A stretch of 64,000 bases of DNA, taken from positions 434,001 through 498,000 of the forward strand of contig NZ_MUHU01000008.1 in the NCBI RefSeq assembly GCF_002105195.1, written 5' to 3'. Under the pieces are notes generated by a model, which saw nothing but the letters and a program-made list of their open reading frames with translations, was not told the DNA's origin and did not search any database. Shown piece by piece: positions 59,611 to 64,000 of this stretch. Numbering within the stretch: the first letter of the stretch is position 1; every line of letters begins with the position of its first letter. This DNA is from Derxia lacustris (GTDB lineage Bacteria; Pseudomonadota; Gammaproteobacteria; Burkholderiales; Burkholderiaceae_E). The position numbers and the translations under genes were made by a program.

Positions 59611-60474
59611 TTATTTGGCAGGTTTAAGAATCTTTTCAGCAAAATCGTGAGTTTGACCTCTTTGGCCGACAAATCCTGGGAAGGTAACCCCGTCATTTCT
59701 AGTGTGCCTGAATGCCGGGCAAGCTGTGTCCGCTGCTTCGAGCTAAGGCGATCGTGGACTGCCTTGATAGCCTTGACCGGGATCGACCATATAACCAATC
59801 CGCTCTGCCATGACCTCGTTGGTTTGTAGATCGATGACTTTGAGAGAGCTGCCGGCAATCCAGTATTCGCGCTCCTCATGAGTGGAGATATCGTCGAAGG
59901 TCAGGCCATACCGGGGAGCCGGACCTGTGGCGGGCTCTCGACTGAGTATGAATTGGTAGATATTCAAATCATAGTTTGGATCACGCTGAAGTTCGTGTTG
60001 AACTCCTGGCGCATTGATGTCGGCTTTCCGCACCGCTTTTCTTGCGGCCGTATATCGATAACGCACCCCATCCTTTGGATCAATGGTTTCCACATAGTGA
60101 TAACCCAGGAGTTGCGTGACTCCCGGGGTCGGAGGCGGGGGTTCTTTTCCATCTCTGTTGCCATTGTGAAGAAGGACCTTGATATATCCGTCCCCGCCAA
60201 CATCACTGCCGTAGGGATCGTCGAGATCGAACTGACGATTTAAATTTTCTTTATCGGCCCGCACCTTCAGCAATTAAATGCTTTCCACGTTATCGGCCGT
60301 GCGATAGATAAACAGTCCCGATTTCTTGCACCGCTCCTGCCACATCGCCAATGCCGTTTCGGAGCGCAGGCGCGCCTGCATATCAACCTTGGGTGCCGAG
60401 CAGCCGGTCAGCGCCGCAGAAGCCATCGATCAAGTCAGGCAATGGGCCAGTACGATCGAAATTTTTCTGTGCAT
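59611..60474 (-). pseudogene. Lipoprotein gene with three in-frame stop codons
   Basis: From ATG at 60474 to TAA at 59611 one frame of 288 codons reads through as a single protein apart from TGA at codon 15, TAA at codon 67 and TAG at codon 244. The lipoprotein signal is split by the TGA (MHRKISIVLAHCLT, then SMASAALTGCSAPK with a lipobox). The body contains MWQERCKKSGLFIYRTADNV, LLKVRADKENLNRQFDLDDP, YGSDVGGDGYIKVLL, YHYVETIDPKDGVRYRY, APRYGLTFDDISTHEEREYW and VIDLQTNEVMAERIGYMVDP. After the TAG it continues LEAADTACPAF and ends ILKPAK. This is a family I have met as lipoproteins beside effector genes, possibly immunity proteins. The longest surviving piece without stop is 59743-60273, with only a TTG start. 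I judge it dead. Confidence 0.7.
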
Positions 60475-61093
60475 TGCAGTCTTTTGTGATGGGAATGGGG
60501 CGGTGTTTGCTGAAATTATTTCGGAGAATTGCTTGCATTGGTGGCGTAGAGCGCGGCGCATCGCGCGGCACCTGTGCTCCGGCGGCGGCCGGAGCGGCCA
60601 GCTCTTGCGTCAGCTCCACTTGCGCGCCGCGCGCCGTTTCAGCCTCGCCGTCGCTTGGAAATGATCTTCACAACCTTGCAGTTGCCATTTATTGAACCTG
60701 CAACCTATTGATCGATATGGAGTGGCACACATGATGGAAGCGGTTTTGAAGGCATTCTCCAGTTTGATAATCTCAATGCCGGTCGCAGCGATCACACCGC
60801 TTGATTGTGGTCTGAGTTGATTAAATAGCCATCCAGTGCCGTAGGCTTGAAGTTGCTCAGTTTCATCCCGGCGAGTGCGACTCGTTCCTCGGGGTGTAAT
60901 TGACGGTAGTGCTCTTGTCCTGACATCCCTGCACCTTACCGAAAGGGCGGGTTGCAGTTCGGATTGAAGAACTGCCCGGCAATATATCTTTTTGGGGGGG
61001 CACATCGATATTTTATGCTGCGAAAAATGAGGCGTTGAGATTATCGTGCATATTACGTCTCCGCTGAAATGGAAATTTTTAACTGGTATGGCA
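60475..61093. other. Decayed region with gene fragments
   Basis: About 620 bases of mixed composition. The part at about 60545-60660 is GC-rich and reads (minus strand) AETARGAQVELTQELAAPAA, then a tail, like the end of a lost gene. At 60777-60786 the word TGCCGGTCGC marks a minus-strand piece AATGIEIIKLENAFKTAS, which resembles a piece at 61.7 kb. A possible transposase remnant is listed separately. No intact gene is seen. Confidence 0.5.
60792..60926 (-). mobile_element. Possible N-terminal remnant of an IS30-type transposase
   Basis: A 44-codon minus-strand frame opens MSGQEHYRQLHPEERVALAG and MKLSNFKPTAL. The order YRQL-PEER-x-x-L-x-x-MK is like the start of IS30-family transposases (YRQL-x-PEER), but the helix-turn-helix that should follow is gone and the frame stops. 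No inverted repeats or target duplication are visible. Low confidence. Confidence 0.3.
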
Positions 61094-61540
61094 TTATCCA
61101 GCTATTTTTTCTACTAATAATGCTGTACTTGCTGCTCCTCCTTTGCTGGCAAGCATTGCCTCGCGCAGAATCTCGGTGAATTGATGGAGTCGTGAAAATT
61201 CATCTCTAGGTTCGATTCTGAAAATAGTCCACTCCTCGCTGAGGTCCATTCCATTTTCCAGTCTTTTGGCAACCCTGGATTTCAAATCGTTCGTCATTGC
61301 GACGAGATACGTCGTGCTGTTAATAAAGAAATGAAATTCATGGTCTATTTCATCTGGATGCGGGGCGGGTTCGGGCCCGGCATTGGAGTGCCAGACCTCC
61401 CTCAGATAAATCTTCCGATCATCATCAATCACCCAATATGTGTCAGGGTGCAGTACACCCCTAGGTTTTGAAGATTCAATGCGCTCAAGCTGATAAAAAG
61501 AGCGGTCTTGTTCCGAAATCTTGCGATTAATGAACGCCAT
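61094..61540 (-). CDS. Small hypothetical protein, immunity-like, paralogue 1
   Basis: A 148-residue soluble protein, starting MAFINRKISEQDRSFYQLER with GGAG before the ATG. Other landmarks are YWVIDDDRKIYLREVWHS, HEFHFFINSTTYLVAM and FTEILREAMLASKGG. Composition is clearly less GC-rich than the flanking chromosome. It is related to the 61890-62303 product (MAF start, W-V/I-D-x-x-R-x-I-x-L strand, and a final E-x-L-x-x-A-x-L helix). Size, low GC, tandem paralogy and neighbours that look like effector debris fit an immunity protein of a secreted-toxin system. That is inference; no family is recognised. Confidence 0.65.
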   Translation of the reverse strand: MAFINRKISEQDRSFYQLERIESSKPRGVLHPDTYWVIDDDRKIYLREVWHSNAGPEPAPHPDEIDHEFHFFINSTTYLVAMTNDLKSRVAKRLENGMDLSEEWTIFRIEPRDEFSRLHQFTEILREAMLASKGGAASTALLVEKIAG

Positions 61541-61889
61541 TTTTAACTCCAGCCATTTTCAAAGGTTCGATGCTTGCGTACTCTCTAATTTGCCATTGGA
61601 CGCCAGGGTGCGCATCAGTAATTTGTTATGCAGTCCGGCGCATCTGCAAATTCGTCGACAATAGCAAAAATTCGACAAGCGTCGCGGCTTTTGTCATTGA
61701 ATTTGGATTTTTTAACTCATTAATTGCTATGCCGGTCGCCGCTGAGTCATTTATTGCTTGCTATAAAAAGCGGTAGTCCCACCATGTGTCAATACATCGA
61801 GTTGCGCGATGAGTGCACTGAGACCATCAGTTGTACTGATAGCACCCGGTAATATATTTGCTTCCGCAGCGGCAAAAGCCGTTTATATC
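61541..61889. other. Gap between the immunity-like paralogues with coding fragments
   Basis: The minus strand holds two short open stretches with no start codon. One (61751-61882) reads AEANILPGAISTTDGLSALI and ends HGGTTAFYSKQ. The other (61626 to about 61748) reads SAATGIAINELKNPNSMTKA. The second resembles the AATGIEIIKLEN piece at 60.78 kb, and both carry TGCCGGTCGC on the plus strand (61730-61739 and 60777-60786). They look like the 3' ends of lost genes. No promoter or RNA gene seen. Confidence 0.5.
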
Positions 61890-62303
61890 TCACTTTTGGA
61901 ATTTAAAATTTGAAGGAAACTGTGAAATCTGGATGTAATTTTTTATATATGCGCCGTCACCCCTGACAATTAAGGCGGCCTTCAAAGTTTTAATAACTTC
62001 GTCGTGCGGCATTTCAAATGGGTGATTGGGAGAGTATGAAATGATTTTCTCCCAGACATAATCATGGACCGTTCCTTCTATGTAGGATCTAAAATTACTG
62101 GCGGGCATCATTTCAAAGACCAGCTTTTCCCCCTTGATTCTTAAGATCACGGTTTCAGACCAATCCCCTTCAGCCCTAACCTGCCAGTGCTTCCCTCGTA
62201 TCCACAGGGCAATATCTCGCTCGCGATCAACGACCCAGTTTGTAACGTTTATACCCTCATTTTGACGATCGTTTTCGTCTAGCCATTCGGTCACAAAAGC
62301 CAT
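61890..62303 (-). CDS. Small hypothetical protein, immunity-like, paralogue 2
   Basis: A 137-residue soluble protein starting MAFVTEWLDENDRQNEGINV. The ATG at 62303 is seven bases behind GGAG and gives the same MAF start as its paralogue at 61540; ATG at 62306 and a frame open to 62414 also exist. Landmarks are NWVVDRERDIALWIRGKHWQ, LRIKGEKLVFEMMPASNF and EVIKTLKAALIVRGDGAY. No membrane segment or signal peptide. AT-rich relative to the chromosome. I infer an immunity-type protein by context only. Function unknown. Confidence 0.65.
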   Translation of the reverse strand: MAFVTEWLDENDRQNEGINVTNWVVDRERDIALWIRGKHWQVRAEGDWSETVILRIKGEKLVFEMMPASNFRSYIEGTVHDYVWEKIISYSPNHPFEMPHDEVIKTLKAALIVRGDGAYIKNYIQISQFPSNFKFQK

Positions 62304-62708
62304 CATCCATCTCCGAATTAAAATACCAACCAACGGGGTTGCGCGTGTGATCCGACTCGGATTCCATTTTTTTTTGAGGGCGCCAATTCGATATTCCGAA
62401 GGGCGCGGCGTCAAGCCTCAGGCGCTCCGATAATTCGTCGCTCAACCCGCAGCCTCATCGAATTCGTCAGTAATAGCCAAATACCACGAGTGTCATTACC
62501 GTCGCAGGCATAGAAGTCATCATTAATAAGACCTGCGAGGATGTTGTTGCCCCAGGCCGTCGTCATTGGCCTTGCCGAACAGGAAATCGACGTTGTCGTT
62601 TAGGTGGGGCGTGGCGTGTCGGATCGCTGGCGGGCCATGTCGCCGCAGTCCAAATGGAGGCCGAACTGGCAGTCCTGCCAGCCGCGCAGATAGATCGTGT
62701 TCTGTCGC
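62304..62708. other. Decayed gap before the SRPBCC gene
   Basis: About 400 bases without an intact gene. Minus-strand frames give scraps such as NTIYLRGWQDCQFGLHLDCG (just behind the SRPBCC stop), NDNVDFLFGKANDDG and, after a frame change, AWGNNILAGLINDDFYACDG. They look like remains of another small protein joined to the debris of the 59-62 kb island; GC returns to the chromosomal level from about 62.55 kb, which is probably the island edge. Confidence 0.45.
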
Positions 62709-63155
62709 TCACCCCGGAATCTCCGGCTCGACCAGATCGGCGAGTTGCAGCAGCGATTCCTGCCAGCCGAGGTAGCACAGCTCGACCGGGATGATTTCCG
62801 GAATGCCTTCCTGGACGATGCTCACGTCGGTGCCGCACAGCACCGGCCTGAGCTGCACGCGAACCAGCATTTCGCCGGGCATGTTCGGGTCGTCGAAGGT
62901 GTCCGAATAGCGGATCAGCTCGAACGGCACTAGTTCCAGATAAGTGCCGCCAAACGCATTGCCGTTGCCGCTGCCGAAGTTGGTGAACGACATCCGGAAG
63001 CTGCCGCCGACCTGCGCGTCGAAGTGGTGGACCTTGCAGACGAAGCCATGCGGCGGCAGCCATTTGGCCAGCGCATCGGGGTCGAGGAAGGCGCGGTAGA
63101 TGCGTTCGGGCGGGGCGCGCAGGACGCGGTGCAGGCTGACGGTTCCGGTGGGCAT
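62709..63155 (-). CDS. SRPBCC (AHSA1-type) family protein
   Basis: A 148-residue START/Bet v 1-like domain protein. The family pattern is clear: LHRVLRAPPERIYRAFLDPD, ALAKWLPPHGF, GGSFRMSFTNFG, FGGTYLELVPFELIRYSDTF and VELCYLGWQESL near the end. Such proteins bind hydrophobic ligands or act as stress-related cofactors; the specific role is unknown. GAGGAAAG precedes the ATG. It is next to the metallo-hydrolase gene in the same direction, with 135 bases between, so it could be the second gene of that operon. Confidence 0.92.
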   Translation of the reverse strand: MPTGTVSLHRVLRAPPERIYRAFLDPDALAKWLPPHGFVCKVHHFDAQVGGSFRMSFTNFGSGNGNAFGGTYLELVPFELIRYSDTFDDPNMPGEMLVRVQLRPVLCGTDVSIVQEGIPEIIPVELCYLGWQESLLQLADLVEPEIPG

Positions 63156-63290
63156 GGCGGTCTTTCCTCGAAGGTTGCTGGAGCGCGATCGCGGCGCGGC
63201 CTGCGGATGCCGCGCCCGGCAATCATCGCTTTCACCGCGCCGGCCGCACTGCGTCGGGCGATGCGCGGTCGGCGCTCGCCCGACGCCGGC

Positions 63291-64000
63291 TCAAGGTCGC
63301 GTCGGCAGTGGCGAGAACTCCGCCGGCAGCCATGCATAGGCCTTGCCTTCCACTCGCACATGGCCGAGCCCGGGAAAGGGCAGATGCGCGCCGGCGACCC
63401 ACCAGCCGTGGCGGGCGGCGTCGGCCATGAGCGCGCGGCGCGAGACGATGGCCCGGGCGCGGTCCACATCCACCTCGTAGGACGCTTCGGGCGCCGCGAA
63501 CTGCACCGCGTGGTAGTGGACGACATCGCCCCAGATCAGCAGCTTGGCGTCGGCGCCGCCATCGATGAGGAAGGAGCTGTGGCCCGGGGTGTGGCCGGGC
63601 GAGGGCAGGAGCGACACGCCGTCGGGCAGCGGGTCGCCGGCGCCAAACAGACGCAGCCGGCCGGCCGCCGCATAGGGCGCGAGCATCTTGCGGGCGAGCG
63701 GAAACAGGAAGCGCAAGCCTTCGGGCATGCGCGCTTCGGCGGCGGCGTCGCGCACGAAGTCGTCGTCGGCGCGCGCGATCCAGAGCGTGGCGTTCGGGAA
63801 GGCCATCGCGCCGGCGTCGTCGGCGACGCCGCAGAGATGGTCGGGATGGGCATGGGTGATCAGGATCGTGTCGACCTGCTCGGGTCGGTAGCCCGCGAGC
63901 CGCAGGTTCTCCATCACATGGCCGAGCCCGCCGCCAAAGCAACGGGCCGTGCCGGCGTCGACGAGCAGCAGCTGCCCGGCGCGTTCGACGAGATAGGCGT
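63291..64000 (-). CDS. Metallo-beta-lactamase-fold hydrolase, 5' end outside the window
   Basis: The frame runs to the window edge, so the N-terminus is missing. The visible 236 residues begin AYLVERAGQLLLVDAGTARC, followed by the zinc motif THAHPDHLCGV. PSPGHTPGHSSFLIDG (third His) and IWGDVVHYHAVQF (bridging Asp) follow, and the C-terminal His lies in VAGAHLPFPGLGHV. This is a complete MBL metal set, of the type found in secreted or cytoplasmic MBL-fold hydrolases. The substrate cannot be told; lactonase-like and alkylsulfatase-like activities both occur in such proteins. An internal ATG at 63917 would remove the first strand and is unlikely to be the real start. Confidence 0.9.
   Translation of the reverse strand, partial: AYLVERAGQLLLVDAGTARCFGGGLGHVMENLRLAGYRPEQVDTILITHAHPDHLCGVADDAGAMAFPNATLWIARADDDFVRDAAAEARMPEGLRFLFPLARKMLAPYAAAGRLRLFGAGDPLPDGVSLLPSPGHTPGHSSFLIDGGADAKLLIWGDVVHYHAVQFAAPEASYEVDVDRARAIVSRRALMADAARHGWWVAGAHLPFPGLGHVRVEGKAYAWLPAEFSPLPTRP

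Noticed and set aside
59611..60474. Stop-codon recoding or selenocysteine/pyrrolysine insertion to explain the three in-frame stops
   Set aside because: Three different stop codons in one gene, no insertion element seen, and all neighbouring genes use stops normally; pseudogene is simpler.
60610..61005. 131-codon minus-strand frame through the decayed region
   Set aside because: It joins unrelated scraps and lacks a ribosome site; pieces match fragments in other frames better.

Overview
The window reads as chromosomal DNA of a very GC-rich betaproteobacterium, probably of the Burkholderiales or a close relative. I infer this from gene types only: FimV-type polar protein, PEP-CTERM-like export tag, MobA, ClpB behind an RpoH-type promoter, the lutACB/Dld-II/LldP lactate genes, TRAP transporters and DUF1178/DUF1345/DUF3734 proteins. 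Almost every base is coding, and in this composition the opposite strand stays open for long stretches, so many long antisense frames are shadows. No rRNA, tRNA or CRISPR array was seen.

Layout. 0-3.3 kb: 3' part of a large iterative polyketide synthase (KR, DH, a PPTase-like domain and two hot-dog domains in one chain). 3.3-11.3 kb, all minus strand: an OmpA-family lipoprotein with a DUF4398 lipoprotein, a secreted phytase-like/GDPD fusion, three exported proteins of unknown role (one with a PEP-CTERM-like tail) and a chemoreceptor. 11.5-29 kb: housekeeping and metabolism (ClpB, patatin phospholipase, MobA, FimV, TesA-like esterase with a YbbA-like ATPase, Nnr, DadA-like dehydrogenase, 5-oxoprolinase). 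28.9-39.3 kb: two paralogous giant regulators (winged helix, STAND-type NTPase, membrane segment, TPR-like tail), each followed by a member of one unknown small-protein family, then an unknown protein coupled to a TolB-like regulator.

40.4-59.2 kb looks like a lactate (2-hydroxy/2-oxo acid) utilisation region: a TRAP transporter, a second TRAP binding protein, a hybrid histidine kinase, lactate permease LldP, a FAD/Fe-S D-lactate dehydrogenase (Dld-II type), LutA/LutC/LutB and a divergent FadR-family regulator of the LldR/PdhR type. Inverted repeats of the form TGGTNNNACCA occur between lutA and the regulator (two exact, one degenerate). Two more exact copies lie in front of the TRAP operon 18 kb away, which suggests one regulon.

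59.2-62.7 kb is visibly AT-richer and decayed: a truncated lipase-like gene, a lipoprotein gene whose frame is intact except for three in-frame stops (TGA, TAA, TAG), a possible IS30-type remnant, gene fragments and two paralogous small intact genes. It resembles a graveyard of effector/immunity genes. The last kilobase returns to high-GC chromosome with a SRPBCC protein and a metallo-beta-lactamase-fold hydrolase cut by the window edge.
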